Positions 1 to 12,415 of a stretch of 64,000 nucleotides of DNA are shown here, piece by piece; the stretch's first letter is position 1; the number at the start of each line of letters is the position of its first letter. The DNA comes from Orbilia blumenaviensis (Eukaryota > Ascomycota > Orbiliomycetes > Orbiliales > Orbiliaceae), in the NCBI GenBank assembly GCA_036872755.1, contig JAVHNS010000018.1, forward strand, positions 186,001 through 250,000. Reading direction: 5' to 3'. The translations under genes and the position numbers were made by a program. The notes below the pieces were generated by a model. The model was not told the origin of the DNA and did not search any database. It was given only the letters and a program-made list of their open reading frames with translations.

Positions 1-1305
1 TCGAAAAAACATAATGCCGACGGGGGATTCGTTTACACGGATCACCTGAACAAACCACCGGTGGAATTACTTCAGATCGCGGGGCTCGTGCCGGAGGAAG
101 AGGAGGCTCCAACGCTCGTCATGGGTATACTGCAAAAGAAATTCCCAGTTACGGAACTTAGAACACCAAATATACATTGCGGAATCATAGCCTCGGGGGA
201 CTCTGTAGTCAAAAATTCCGAGGTCAGAGATACCATTTCAGATACAACAGGCGCGATTTGCATTGAGATGGAGAGCGCCGGGTTATCAGATCGTCATAAT
301 TGCTTCACAATAAGAGGAATATGCGACTATGCGGACGAGGGTAAAATTAAAAAGTGGCAACAGAGTGCGGCGCGAGTCGCTGCCGCCGTTGCAACATATA
401 TTCTCGGGGAGTTGGCCCCTTTGGGTAAGTGATGAGCCCTCAAAATATAGCCCCGCGGGGAAAACGAAACCCTCGGCGTTGAGGAAGTACTTGCGTGTGG
501 AATAACGATATGGTTGGGTTACCTGACATGTTTTGCAATAGAGAGCGAAAGCACGCACCAACAATCTCACTATGCGAGCCATCAGACTCAGTACGAGATC
601 AACCATGACTCTAACTCTCGCAATCGAATTTCCCCCCCTATGGATACAGACCGTCGAAACGTTGCCCTCCTGCAATATCCACAGCACCAACGACCACTAG
701 CCTTGGAAGACACTCCAAATTCGGGGTATTCAAGCTGGGATACCCAATCTTTCTATCCTAGCCATCAATCGATTAGCGCAGAGTCACGAGACGCAAGGGA
801 CCATAATCCCACATACCCGCGACCTAACGAGAGTGGTAGTACTTCCGGGATGGTGGGGGAAGTGGGGTCTCAACTCATGGTAGTTCTGTGCTGTCTTAAC
901 GATTTGGAAGAGCTTAGTAATAATCCGAGTGAGTCTAGGACCTTGATTAGGGAGAAGATCGAACATGCAAAAAGCTATGCTTCCAGCGCACTTTCTTCAA
1001 TCCCGCAGAGACTCAGTGATCGTAAGCTCGAAGAGCTAGCCGGCAATGCAAAGGTTCTGTATGCCAGAGTGGTATATGATGAACTCAACTTTATGTACTA
1101 CAATAGGGAGGACGAAACGAAGGAATTTGGGGATTTGTTCCGAATCTGTTGTCGGTATCTTACGGAAGGGCAGCGCATAATGGCGCAGTTCAACACAACG
1201 GATACCTCTGACAACAGTTTCAAAATTAAAATGATCGGAGACCGGTTGGATAAACACCTTCAGACCCAAGAGTGGGCGATTGCAACTCGCAAAAAGTGGC
1301 CATAA
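1..1305 (+). CDS. Nucleoside phosphorylase (PNP/UDP-type) domain protein, 5' partial, with long C-terminal extension
   Basis: The frame is open from base 1, so the start lies outside the window. I predict exons 1-424 and 542-1305. The intron at 425-541 has a GTAAGT donor, a CTGAC-like branch site and a TTTTGCAATAG acceptor, and the phase is kept (G+AG). Without splicing the frame stops at 430-432. About 395 residues are visible. The first 140 resemble the end of a PNP_UDP_1 domain: GAICIEMESAGL (about 247-285) holds the family's EMExAG ribose/phosphate-site motif, followed by RGICDYAD and KKWQQSAARVAAAVA. In fungi this domain is often the N-terminal module of NLR-like proteins or stands alone. 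Here a low-complexity Ser/Gln/Pro/Asn linker (about 542-840) leads into a roughly 150-residue, probably helical domain I do not recognise (about 850-1305). It is convergent with the next gene. The domain call is firm, the tail's role unknown. Confidence 0.8.
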
Positions 1306-1608
1306 AACTCCTTTTCATAGTGCGGGCTCTTAACCCGAAATGCTTTATACAAGGCGCATTAGTACCTGAATTATCATTTTGTAGTAATGAATTATTTATT
1401 ATTTGAGGGATATGGAAAGGTACAGCTGAGGAAATTTGGATGTTGTATGAGCACTAAGTTAATCGATTAAATTAGAGAAAAACTTCATCTCCATCGGTCA
1501 ATATTGCAATCTGACTAATCATTCATAAAAAAATTTTTTTTTTCCCGTAACACTTGGATTTATTAATGGACCTAGAATGCCCATATTCTTCCATGTTGCT
1601 AGGATGCT

Positions 1609-2682
1609 CTACGTTAAGCCTCCCCCCGCCCTGTATATAAATGATCTTCCACGCCTAGGTCCCTGATCAACGAGCCCTGATTCGGCGACCCTTCCGGGCC
1701 TGTTTCCATTCAGACTTGTTTTCTCATTAGAATTAAAAAAAGAGATGGGTGTTGAATTGGGACTGAGGCCCTGACTGGATTCGTAGATATGCTGCGCCAT
1801 ATTTCTCTCTCCCTCGGGTCTTGCGTCAGGTTCAGCCACCGACACAGGCTCGGAGCTGGCGCCCTGGCCGGGTGACTCCTCCACGATCGAGTGCGCCGTC
1901 TTCTTGCGTATCCGGAGGCAATAAATAATTGCTCCTCCCGATAACAGTGCCACAAAGACAATTACGCCTACGATGATCCCAGCGACCCCGCCTGCGGATA
2001 GCCTTCCGCTTTGTTCTGGGATCCCGGTAGCTGCTGTAGTAGGCTCCGGTGTATTAACGAGTTGATCTGTTTCTGAGGCGAGATCTACTTCAGATGTCGA
2101 GGATGAGGTCTCGGCTGAAGTCGTAACGGATGACTCGAAAGGCCGTGTCACCGGGGGAGGCTCCGATGTATTAACGAGTTGATCTGTTTCCGAGGCGAGA
2201 TTTATTTCAGATGTCGAGGATGAGGTATCGGCTGAAGTCGTAACGGATGACTCGAAAGGCCGTGTCACCGGGGGAGGCAACGTGGCTAAGGTAGGCTCAG
2301 ATTTGTTGAAACTCGAAAAGTCGATACTATCGCACCAAACGTTCAAGTAATATTTCGCTTCCTTCGAGCAATTGTAAGACGGACAACATTCCCAAAACAC
2401 CCCAGAGTAACCACCTTCAGGATATGGAGGTGCATTATAGTCTCCAAAATTGTTCGGGCTACAAAGACAGACTATGCCTTGTTCATCTTGGTCGGGAATT
2501 TCTGGGCAGGATGTTAGGTTTAAATCGAGAACCGAATCGACACAGGTTCGAGCCTCCGATGAAAGGCTATAATAATCAGGTAGAGCTGAAAATGGAGGGA
2601 AGGTTGCCCATTCTGCATAGCCCTGACGGAATTGTATGAGGTAGAGAAGTGCTATCAACAGCGTATGGTACGAGAGATCCAT
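1609..2682 (-). CDS. Putative secreted/cell-surface type I membrane protein with tandem Ser/Thr repeat
   Basis: This is a single 357-codon frame. Residues 1-23 form a hydrophobic signal peptide (MDLSYHTLLIALLYLIQF...). About residues 40-120 are a Cys-rich ectodomain (CVDSVL, SCPEIP, VCLCSP, ECCPSYNC, WCDS) that recalls CFEM-like fungal surface domains, but the spacing does not let me assign CFEM. Next come two tandem copies of a 39-residue Ser/Thr/Pro unit starting PPPVTRPFESSVTTSA, a likely O-glycosylated stalk. A transmembrane segment follows (AGIIVGVIVFVALLSGGA, about residues 230-255), then a basic stop-transfer RIRKK and a disordered cytoplasmic tail of about 100 residues. The architecture suggests a wall sensor or adhesion protein, but that is inference. 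Met at 2682 is kept because the signal peptide begins there. Confidence 0.75.
   Translation of the reverse strand: MDLSYHTLLIALLYLIQFRQGYAEWATFPPFSALPDYYSLSSEARTCVDSVLDLNLTSCPEIPDQDEQGIVCLCSPNNFGDYNAPPYPEGGYSGVFWECCPSYNCSKEAKYYLNVWCDSIDFSSFNKSEPTLATLPPPVTRPFESSVTTSADTSSSTSEINLASETDQLVNTSEPPPVTRPFESSVTTSAETSSSTSEVDLASETDQLVNTPEPTTAATGIPEQSGRLSAGGVAGIIVGVIVFVALLSGGAIIYCLRIRKKTAHSIVEESPGQGASSEPVSVAEPDARPEGERNMAQHIYESSQGLSPNSTPISFFNSNEKTSLNGNRPGRVAESGLVDQGPRRGRSFIYRAGGGLT
2044..2277 (-). repeat. Tandem direct repeat, two copies of a 117-bp unit, within a coding sequence
   Basis: Two adjacent copies, at about 2041-2157 and 2158-2277, are offset by 117 bp (39 codons). They differ at only a few positions, for example aggctccggtgtatt versus aggctccgatgtatt. 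Each encodes one PPPVTRPFESSVTTSA...LVNT stalk unit of the surface protein. High identity with a whole-codon period suggests recent duplication and a likely length polymorphism. Confidence 0.9.
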
Positions 2683-3883
2683 CGATGAATGAGAGTAACT
2701 ATGGTGTATACTTCACATATATTTGGTAAATCTAGGCTGAGAACCAATCCCAATGAACAACAGCAGAAGAAATGCAGTCCATTATTGTCATCCCCATATC
2801 GAAATTTCTGGAAGATGCTCCCAGCAAAACAGAGCCCTTTGCAGCAGGCAAGAGCATCACATATTTGTCTCAGCGCACTGTATTTCAATTGGCTGGCTGT
2901 AACCTGCGCATCTGGTACGCACCTGGCAATTTCAATTGGACTCAGTCAACCCAATCATCTTTCACGGTTGGTCATGCGCATCGATCACGGCTAGGACATG
3001 CACGAGGAATCACACAAGGCTGGCCACCGGTCATGGAATCTGAAGATTAAGGGTCCCAGCCTCCAACCCCCGATTTCTTTCTTTCTTTCTTTCTTTCCTT
3101 TTTTCCTTTTTTTTTTGTTTTCTCGGGTTTAAAAAAAAAAATGTCGCTGTGGTTCTATATACCAGGTCACAAGACAAGAGGATCCTAGCTATTTGTTTTG
3201 AAGTCGATATGCGCGACCACGAATTCAAAATTAACAGAATCTTGTTTCTTGCCGCGGGTTTTGATCTGAAAGTGATTTGCGCACTAGTGTATACATGTAA
3301 ATTCAGGCCATATTATTTACTTAGTTAGCAGATAGACTACCAAGTATTGCTGGATTAGCTAATAACACCAAATACTACTAGTACTACTAATGCTACTGCT
3401 ACTGCTGCTAGCTTGCGAGCGTAGATGGCATAACATAGCTCTAATAAATAGGTGTGCATGCACATGCATGGCGTCACCCCGTATAATTAAAATTTGTTGC
3501 AGGATTTGCGTTGTGGTACTAACATAACTACCAGCCGATTCTGATGGAACAAGGACGAGTGAAGAGAGAAGAGGGGCTGGAGACCTCTGGCATAATATGA
3601 ATAGGGATCAGAGGGATGTACAGCTGATTGGTAACAGATTCCGCATGAATAACCCTGCGTCTTTTTGAGGCTCTGCAAATGTTTGCCCCTTGGCGTTGGA
3701 ACCAAACCCCTCGACATTCGAATTCCTTCCCCGTAATCGAAGTATCTCTATGTACATGCACAAAAAAAGGGAACGATCATCATCATTACATCGCGCCGAT
3801 AAAAGAAAGAAGGGACAAAATGGTATCATAATTAATCAAAACCAGGAAACAAAAACACTACGACCGCCCCAAAAACCAAAGCT
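2683..3883. other. Intergenic, no supported gene
   Basis: This lies between two minus-strand membrane-protein genes and should hold the promoter of the 1609-2682 gene and the terminator of the 3884-5203 gene. The only clear structure is a pyrimidine tract of TTTC units at 3073-3120. Short open frames on both strands lack any recognisable domain. Confidence 0.6.
3073..3120. repeat. Pyrimidine microsatellite (TTTC)n grading into poly-T
   Basis: Consecutive TTTC units run into T-rich sequence, with a poly-A run nearby at 3130-3140. It is non-coding. Confidence 0.85.
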
Positions 3884-5203
3884 TCACTGAAATCTCGACG
3901 TCAACCTTCTCGTCCTTTTTGGTAGTCCCAAAGTCGCCAACGGTCTCGAATCAAGTTCCACCGCAAACTCCTGGCTAACCGCTTCATGTACCACACTTTC
4001 TCCTCTACTCCTTCTCATATCGTCATTCCACATCCCGGGACTGGCTTCCAACTCCATGATAAACTCTTGTGACGTATTTGGCGGCTGTGGACTATTCGAC
4101 CGGGTTTGGATAAGACGAGAGTCAATGCTTCCCGAGCGAGGACGACGTTGCAGTTCTCGAGAGATGGCGTCAAGGTCTTCCTGGAGTTCTGCGTCGGAGC
4201 GGGATAGATCTACGGCGGAAAGACTTCGGCCGCGGTTATGGAGCAATTGTCGCTGAGTGGGCTCTGGGGTTATAGCACGCGCTGTATGTGGTGACTGAGA
4301 GCGTTTGGCAAAGATAGCTGGCGAGGGCGTGCGTGGTGGAGTTATGGTTACACCATCATCGTTGTTTGGGATACCGCGGGGCGCAAGGAGTGGGTCTCTA
4401 GGGCTTATCGGACTAATCAGGCTGGCGATACCCGCTGGGACTAAGAATTCGCTTGATGCTGATGGAGAGTGTGAGCGGAAAGACGACGGAGGCGCCTTGA
4501 AGCCCTGTGGATACTCGAACCCTTCGACATCATAAAACTGCCCGCTGTTCCGAGAGCTAGAAGTCGACCATCTGCGTCGATCACCGGGTTGGTGGTGTGG
4601 GGGTGGGCTGAGAAGCTTCTGTCGTGGAGAAGCTGGTGGTGATATATCCCTACTCCTAGCTCGACTAAGTCTTCCCTCCTCCTCCTCTCCATCACCAAGA
4701 CTGCTTTTAGACCCCAGTCTTTGACGGTATTTGCAAGTGAGACCCTTTTCGTCGCAGCCGCATGTTCCGTTACGATGCCTCTGTCTCACACGCCAAAAAA
4801 ACCATGCACCAACCATTGCAAAGATAAGAGCTATCCCACCGCAGACGCCAACAATTGTAGCGGCCTTATTAATGGAACTGCTAGCTCTAGCATGGAGCCT
4901 ATGGAGACTAGGATCTGGAGAAGTAGCGACAGACGACTCCAGGTTCTCAATTGAAGACAGGGCGCTCCTGGAAATCTTCAGTCCATGCATATATTCCTCC
5001 CTTGAAGAACCGCTCGGAAAGGCATCAGGTACTGGAGTAGCCAGACCGACAGCCGTCAAGGACCCCAGTAGGGCTACACAATACCTTGTAAATGATTTGG
5101 AACATGTCGAGGGTGCAGCTGTCGCCATCCGTCTGCGCTGCTGTCGGATACTCGCTAGATGAGAACACGACAGCGTCGGCTCCGCGTGCTGCTGCTGCTG
5201 CAT
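3884..5203 (-). CDS. Putative single-pass membrane protein with long disordered cytoplasmic tail
   Basis: This single frame is 439 residues from the first Met. A second Met at residue 26 (MATAAPSTCSKSFTRYCVALLGSLTAVGLATPVPDA, start codon at 5126-5128) begins a much better signal peptide, so the real start may be 5128. A short ectodomain (about residues 60-110) precedes a transmembrane helix (AATIVGVCGGIALIFAMVGA, about 115-137) with a basic flank RVRQRHR. The remaining roughly 300 residues are Ser/Pro/Arg-rich and disordered, with many SP/TP sites, acidic patches and an RRLTSRFQ terminus. I do not recognise the family. The layout resembles fungal stress/wall-sensor-like proteins, but there is no WSC or other ectodomain to support that. 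Confidence 0.7.
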   Translation of the reverse strand: MQQQQHAEPTLSCSHLASIRQQRRRMATAAPSTCSKSFTRYCVALLGSLTAVGLATPVPDAFPSGSSREEYMHGLKISRSALSSIENLESSVATSPDPSLHRLHARASSSINKAATIVGVCGGIALIFAMVGAWFFWRVRQRHRNGTCGCDEKGLTCKYRQRLGSKSSLGDGEEEEGRLSRARSRDISPPASPRQKLLSPPPHHQPGDRRRWSTSSSRNSGQFYDVEGFEYPQGFKAPPSSFRSHSPSASSEFLVPAGIASLISPISPRDPLLAPRGIPNNDDGVTITPPRTPSPAIFAKRSQSPHTARAITPEPTQRQLLHNRGRSLSAVDLSRSDAELQEDLDAISRELQRRPRSGSIDSRLIQTRSNSPQPPNTSQEFIMELEASPGMWNDDMRRSRGESVVHEAVSQEFAVELDSRPLATLGLPKRTRRLTSRFQ

Positions 5204-7008
5204 ATTTTGGTAATAAAATATGTGGAGGAGCCAATTGAAGCTTAAATACCAGTTTCAGGTAGGTTGGCGTAACTGTATGATGATTTGTCGTTTTCTTGTG
5301 TCGGTGTCAAAAAATGATATTAGATCGACGGAGTCTCCGACCGCAAAAGGTATTCCCTTGGCCGAAAATGATTAAGACTCGTCGTATCGATTCATAAGCA
5401 AGGGATAAAAAATCTCAATAATAAAGATCTTCCACTTGATCAGGAGCTTAGAGGTATGTCTAAAAAATCTATCCTTTTCTTTCTTGTCGGAGAAATATAA
5501 AGTGGTAGGTATGATCGCAGGTAGGGAAGGTGCAGAACAAGCTAGCCCAAAGAGAAGAAGTAAAACGTAACGTTAGACCCGCGCGGGCTGGCCGTTTGTG
5601 TTATATCTGCCTTTCAAAAAGCTTTGCGTAACGTAACCAAACAAGGCACGTAGCTATCCGCCAGGCAGGCAAGGCAGTGGGTCAGCGATCGATTGCGTTT
5701 CCTTTTCCTTTTTTTTTCTTCCGGGAGGGAAACAAAAGCTGGGTTGAAAAAGAGGCAAGGAACCGTACCGTGATTCGCAAGCCTGTGATATCGTGGTATT
5801 ATATGGTTACTCCGTGGAATACGGCCGGTAGAGCGGATAATAATGTTCTTCCCCCAGGCTGCTACTTTTTTCTGACAGGATATAAGTTTATATTTCAGAA
5901 AACGAGACAAGAGGGCAGGCGCAGGAAAAATAAAATAAAATAAAAATAAGAAAAGTGAACCGACCAATTCCAATCGTAAAGAAAGACAGACGAGATCACC
6001 TGGCTGGGGGAGGGTAGCAAAAAGACAAATGTATGAACGACCGCGGGTGTGGTGAATGCTGGCTGCGCAGCAAAGTACCGACTATTTCACACGCACCAGA
6101 CCCCTGGTATTCTTCCAAATATTTAGTATTGGCACCCTGTTCGGTGTTGAACGGGGGGGGCAGGGGTTCGTGGGGAAGAAAAACCAGGACTATATTTACT
6201 GGGAGGCGGAGCCGCAAGGGAAACCAGAAAAGAACGCTGTTTCGAAAATCGAAGATAGAAAATGGAAAAAATAAAAATAAAAGTAATGAATTGAATGGGC
6301 AGGAAAGCCAGTTCCCCGTCTGGGCGGTGTATACTAGAAGTTTTACCGTAAATGGGGCCCGGATTGCCAATCATCATCAAGGACTTGGTGACGGTGGGAA
6401 ACCCCGGCTATCAAAAATCCTATACCTGGACCGATCAGAAATAACGGCGGACAATACAGTAGATAGATCCACTGCCACGATGCATCTTTCTATTCATTCT
6501 AAAGCATTCCCTTTTCTACTAATAATATTGTATACTTGTTTTCACAGAAGACTAACAATGGGTGAGAAATAAGATTGTGCTTGGCTTGGCTGCTATGTAT
6601 GGTAAGCACTTAGTGAGATCTCGATGGGATCCGGACACGAGGACCTGTCGACATGGGTGAGTAAGAAAAAGAATCGAACCAGTAGAAAAAAAAGAACAAC
6701 AATCAGGTAAGAAGATGAAACCGCAACGCCATTAAAGTCAGCCAGCGATCGATTGATCCGAGCCACTAGCTAAATTAAAAATCAAAGAGTCGTCTTTTTG
6801 ATTAATATAATTTCAGACATTTTTACCAAAATTATTCGAAACGGTAGACAAGCTCTTGTCTTTCTAGTTTTTTCTATTTTTCGAAACAGTCCGCCCTGGT
6901 CCACAAACACATTCCTGTGATGATTCCTTCATCTCGCCCAGGTCGACGAACCGCAGTACCCGTAGACGGTTAGGTACTTCGAAATGCCGGAAACCTCTCA
7001 ATAAAGAT

Positions 7009-7015
<7 letters not shown>

Positions 7016-7045
<30 letters not shown>

Positions 7046-7056
7046 AGAAAGAAAAA
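7016..7056. repeat. Poly-A / (GAAA)n tract
   Basis: A run of about 27 A residues is followed by GAAA units. It is non-coding. Confidence 0.9.
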
Positions 7057-10000
7057 AGCCTCCGGGATACTACATAGCTAGCCTGTCAACCTTTAGGTAT
7101 ACTAAGTAAAAAAAACTGTTGACCATCGATGCATCAGTCGTCAAAGCTTCGACGCAGCTTCTCAAGCTTCGCACATCAATGCAGAAAAGACACCCACTTC
7201 GCCCTCCGCGAACAGCCGTGAACCTTCTGCGGCCAGTCCACCAAATGTCAAAGCCCAGACCGTTAAGGGAACCTATAGACGAATCCTGATTTGGCCAGAC
7301 CCAGATCTCTCTCTCAGGAGCCTGTCTTAGAAAATAAAAAAATAAAATAACCAAAAGAGAGGGGACTAAGGCTTAAGCTCTGCTATCAAACCGAAGGTCC
7401 CCCACAACCTCAGCACTGGTATCTTCAAACCCAGACGAACCGGGGCCCTTCGGAGTTCCAGCCTCGGCTCTTTTTACTCAAAACTTGAAAAAGCCCAAAA
7501 TAAATCCCAGTAGACGGGGTGAGCAAATCAAGAGGTATCAAATTCCTCGGCTACAAATCATGGATTTCTTCACCTTCCCGAACGTCCCTTAGGGCCGTAA
7601 AAACAAAGAAAAGGAAACAATCGTTTAAGAACCAAAAAAAAAAAAAAATGTTTAAAATTCCTGAAACGTTCGGAACTCCACTCTTGAATGCGCTGGTATA
7701 CTGAATATAGCACAATAGCACACGTAAAAAAATAAAATAAAAAAGCTTCCATTCCCCTGCAAGCCAAGATGCCGGGGCGCTGAACCAAGAAAAATGTCGT
7801 TCGGTCGGGGATGCTTAGTCTTTCGGCACAAAGCGAGCACATGTATGGGCGGGGAAGAGGCTAAGGCTAAGCCACTTGAGCAATCAGGACATCGGAATGT
7901 CAATCTTCTCGTTAAGAGCTATGCAAGACCTTTAAATATACATATGTGGCCTATATCACGTTATACATAAGATGAGATGATGAGAAAGAGAAAAGAGGCT
8001 GCCATAGCACTGCACGGGCGGCTCGAGTTGACATCGAGGACAGTGCAGTGCAGTGCATAGGGATCTACGATGTGCTGCCCAAGACTGCTCGCTCAGAATC
8101 GCATCTTCAGCTGCGCTGATGACGAGTCCCTCCCGGGGATGGAGTGGAAAAAACGCGAAAGCCTGATGATATACTACCACTTTGGCGGGTGAAGGGGAAA
8201 ATACTTTTGCCTTTTTGGTTTTCTATCTTCCCCGGTCAAATAATTAATTTACTGCAGGTTCGTACTCCATGCCGTCTTCCTCCTTCAATCAATTTCGCAT
8301 TAGCAGTGTTCAGAGATACGATGATTGAAGATTAAAAAGTTCATATAAGGGCCGGCTATAAACAATGACGTCGGAATACCCGATAAATTACACGGGATCA
8401 AACCGTAGCCGTCTCGTTTTCCCGGGGTGGCCTCGTAACATCAATAATATTAATATTCATCAGCATAGTATAATACAAAAATAAAGCAAAAAAAAAGAAT
8501 TGAACTCATACAGATCATTATATTGAAAGTTGACACTTTGACAGCCCGCTACGCCTTGCTTGCGCTTGCTTCCAACACCAACATATCTGCATACACACAC
8601 ATACATATCAAAATATCAGCTCTGATATACAACCCCCAACTTATCGGCCGACGCATATAAAAGTCTGTACGACAATCCCGACATCCAACATGCCACTTGC
8701 GCCACTTCCTCTCGGGTGAAGCCATCAGATTGCAGAACTGTAAATGCAGGAACACCCCCCCATTCCTTTTCCCCGCTCCCAAAAATATTCTTATGCATAG
8801 ATGTGCAACATTCTAAAACGTTATGTCATGTTGTAGTGATGCAGCAGAGCCTCGATTCTTCTCGTCACATTCTTGCGAATATGGTACGTACGCAGCCTAG
8901 GGAGGTTATACCATTATATTGATACCGTATTGACACGACGTCGCGTTAGCTGTAGTTGTTATGTATGACGTTAGAGGAGGTTACATCAGCCGAAAAACAA
9001 AAAGAGCGAGCCTCTTTACTCAGCATTTATTCTGCATTCCTTCTTCTCCAAAGTAGTAGCTTTAACCGTAAACCGTAGCACAGAAGCCCCGATAACTTGC
9101 ATTCACATAACGAGCTGGGCAGGATAACCTGGCAGCAAGCACTCCCCAGACCTCAAACCGAAAGGAACCACTAAATCCTTTAAAACCTTAAAGACAAGCC
9201 AATGGCTTAGTATCCCCAAATAAGGATGGTATGAATAGGCTAGATTTATCAAGAATATTCCTTTTCCCGTTGCACAAACTAACATAATCACGATCGCATA
9301 GTAGATCTCAAAGGATTAGTGGGCTATAATTGTATCTAATACCAGTACTATACCACCCTTGTAGGCAGCTGTACTGTACACACATGCGTCGTTCTACGTT
9401 ACACGTTAGTCTCCTCAGCTGTTCGCCGTCCTTCTCGAGATCTTGTATGATGCGAGTAAAGACTTCAACGAAGCATAATAGGATCTCGGCACCAAAATCC
9501 TCCATAGCAATAGTTATGTTTAGAGTACCCAATTGAGGCGGTGTCTAAACCCGGTTTAGAAGATATACGAGCCTTTAAGCAGGGGATATGGGGTTAAGGC
9601 CCTTGTAAAAGATCATATCATAACGACGCATAATGGTCTGCGTGGTTTTTACGTAGGCTATATTCGGGATCCATGAGCGGACAGTAGGTATGGATGTACG
9701 CGTACAAAAAGGGTTAACAAGACCGGCTTTTTCCCCTGCTCGACGCTATTGGGTGTCATGGATTAGCCATCGTCAAGCCGTGGAAACGGAGTATACAGGT
9801 ACATGGTATACTCAGCGAGGGTTAGCCACGATAAACCGATCCCCTACGTGCGAAATGTCTGGGTACGAACCCGTCCGCCTTGTCAACGGGCCTCAAAAAT
9901 AAATACCTTCGTTGTCTATATACCTAATCACCCTTCTGCAAATTCGCTTGTTGCCGACCTTCGCCTCAACGAAATAATCCGGCGCAAAGTGCGGGAGGGT

Positions 10001-12390
10001 CGGACGGCTGGCTGCCGATTACATTATAAAATAGTATTATACTCTGTCGGCAGGAGGCGCAGTCCAAGAATAGCTGTAGCAAGCCGACGTCGAAAAAAAC
10101 AGGCGGGAATAGCGATAAGACCGTCGATCAAACCGTCGGCGATAACATACACAATCCTCACTGCGCTCACCCAGAATTAGCAGCATGCAATATAATATAA
10201 TATAATAATTCGAATTCTAATATCACGGTCACGGTCACGGTTACACACGAGGAAAGCAAAAGTGGGCTCGTTTACATAAGCCACACCTTAGTTACCAACC
10301 CACATCCGTCAGACCCACTGTAGAAAACCAATATGTTATACTTTTTCCAAATTCGTATTTCTCAGAGTTTCTGAACAACCTCGGGTTTTAAGAAGGCCCA
10401 AGGTGTGTGTGGGTGGGTTTGTGCTTGCTATTATTAGAAAGTTACGTCTTTTTCCCTGGTTTGTAGTCGGCCGTTGGGTTTGGGTGGTGGGGGTACCCCA
10501 GATATCTCGAGACCCACATAGCAAACAGAATTTCCGCGCTGTCGCTCTGTAACAATTAATAGAACAAAAATACTTCCCGACAAGAAACAAAAAAGGGCCC
10601 GATATTTTTCCTGTTACGAAAACTCGCTAATAGACGAATTTCTCGTGCCGCCGGTTTCCAAAACGTCTTGAGATGCTAGTGCCAGTCTTAACGGTTGGAC
10701 ACCGTGCTTTCAGCCCTGCCTGCCAGCGAGCTAACTAAGTCGCGAAGGTAGTAGCCACAGGAATCAATTATTTTCCTCAACCCAAAGTCACGCAACATCT
10801 ACAGTATAATTAACATTTCCGTAACTACCGGTAGACCCAATAAAGCGAAGCTAAAAGCTATGTCAGCCAGTTCCTCGACAGCCGGGAACAATGACAAATA
10901 ATTCTAAGACAACAAGCTGTAGGGTGGCAAGCGAATAATCATAACCCGGTAGTGTGGGTCTCGTCTCGACGATTGATTTTAGATTTTAGATTTGAGAAAA
11001 CGAGATGGAGAAGAACTAAATTAGCTGCCTAAGCCGAGATGAGCTATAGCTCTGCTGTAGCTTCGAGCTTTAGCCGTGGTAGCTGTGTAGGATAATACGA
11101 ACCAGGCAGCTGTTATTCTAGCGTATTCGCTATTTAGACGAAAGCTTAAGATAGAGCTGATCTGATGAAAAGATTAGATATACCTCTTCATCGCGAGAAG
11201 CGATCAGGCTACGCACCAATATATTTTCCTAACAATAAGATTTTTTGTGATTTGTGAAGCTCGAACAGCTTAGCTCAGCTCAGGCAACCACTTCTCATCA
11301 TCCTGTAATTTGTGTTGTTGCCCTCACAGGCTTCAGGCATCAAATGATACTCACGAAGCTGCGAGGAAATAGACAATAGTAATCAGTTTATTACTTTTAT
11401 TCCTGGGAAACGGAATAATATATTTCCTGTTCATTAAACAGAATACTATATACTAAACTCGCTGTACCATTTCGAGGTCATGAGTCAATGTAATTAATCC
11501 GAGATTTTATCAATTATTGTTGACGCCTGGACTCTCGAGCTTTCTGCCTTCTGAACTATTTCACATCGCGCATCAGCACGATGCAACCTCACTTTAAACT
11601 CACAAAAAACCTGCTCTATCACCGAACACTAGACAAGGCACCGAAATCCAGCCGTCTAAAAAAAATCCGGGTCTAAAGAACCGGACCGATCCCGTCCGGT
11701 TCCAGCATGCGCCGACCACTCAGTACTGCAAGCCACTAACAAACCCTCCCATCATACGCCACCTTCGCATCCACAGCAGCTTATTCAATCTGAAGCCTCT
11801 ATTGTGCCATTATCCAAAATACAAAAAAAACCCTCCCGCTCTCTTCATAATATTGTGATAGTACGAGCGTGCTATAGCTTAAAACGAAAGTTTAAGTCTG
11901 TAAGCGCGCGGTCTCGGTCTAATAATCACTGGTTCGCAAACCCTGGTCGTTTTTGTAGCACCTTGTTGCATTCAACACACCCACTCACCTACAAATATGA
12001 ATATAGCTGTGCATTTCTCTGTAGAATGTTTAAACTAGTCAATATGCATGGGTTTTTTGGGTCAATTTTAACTTGCATGCATAACTAGCTGCATGAATAG
12101 CATGTTCATTGTTCTTTTCCTTTCTTTCAGCGCTGTTCTCAAAGCTAGCCATTGTTCTTCAGTTTGACAGCCAGTGGAACTAGTACTACTGCCTAGCCTT
12201 GTAGACTGGGCGCTAGCAGGATATTATATATCCATCGGACTGCTGAAGGGCTCTGTAGATTTTGAATGCGTATAGTTACTTTTGTATATCAAAGTGTGGC
12301 TGGATCGAGGTTGGGATTGTTTATGTGTGCCAGGGTAGATTCTGGTAGCTACAACATGCATTGCAGACAACGGATACCGTGCCATGCCTA

Positions 12391-12415
12391 CCATGCCATG
12401 CCATGCCATGCCATA
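12391..12415. repeat. CCATG pentanucleotide microsatellite
   Basis: Five consecutive CCATG units lie in the intergenic DNA about 530 bp upstream of the Ser/Thr-rich surface protein gene. Confidence 0.9.

Noticed and set aside
2543..2556. tRNA T-loop-like GGTTCGAGCC
   Set aside because: It lies inside the surface-protein coding sequence, and no acceptor, D or anticodon arm can be folded around it.
6033..6572. 179-codon plus-strand ORF
   Set aside because: It has no recognisable domain, Lys/Asn-rich low complexity and no splice context. It probably arose by chance.
9803..10180. 125-codon plus-strand ORF, basic
   Set aside because: Initially considered as a transposon fragment, but no RT, integrase or transposase motif is visible.
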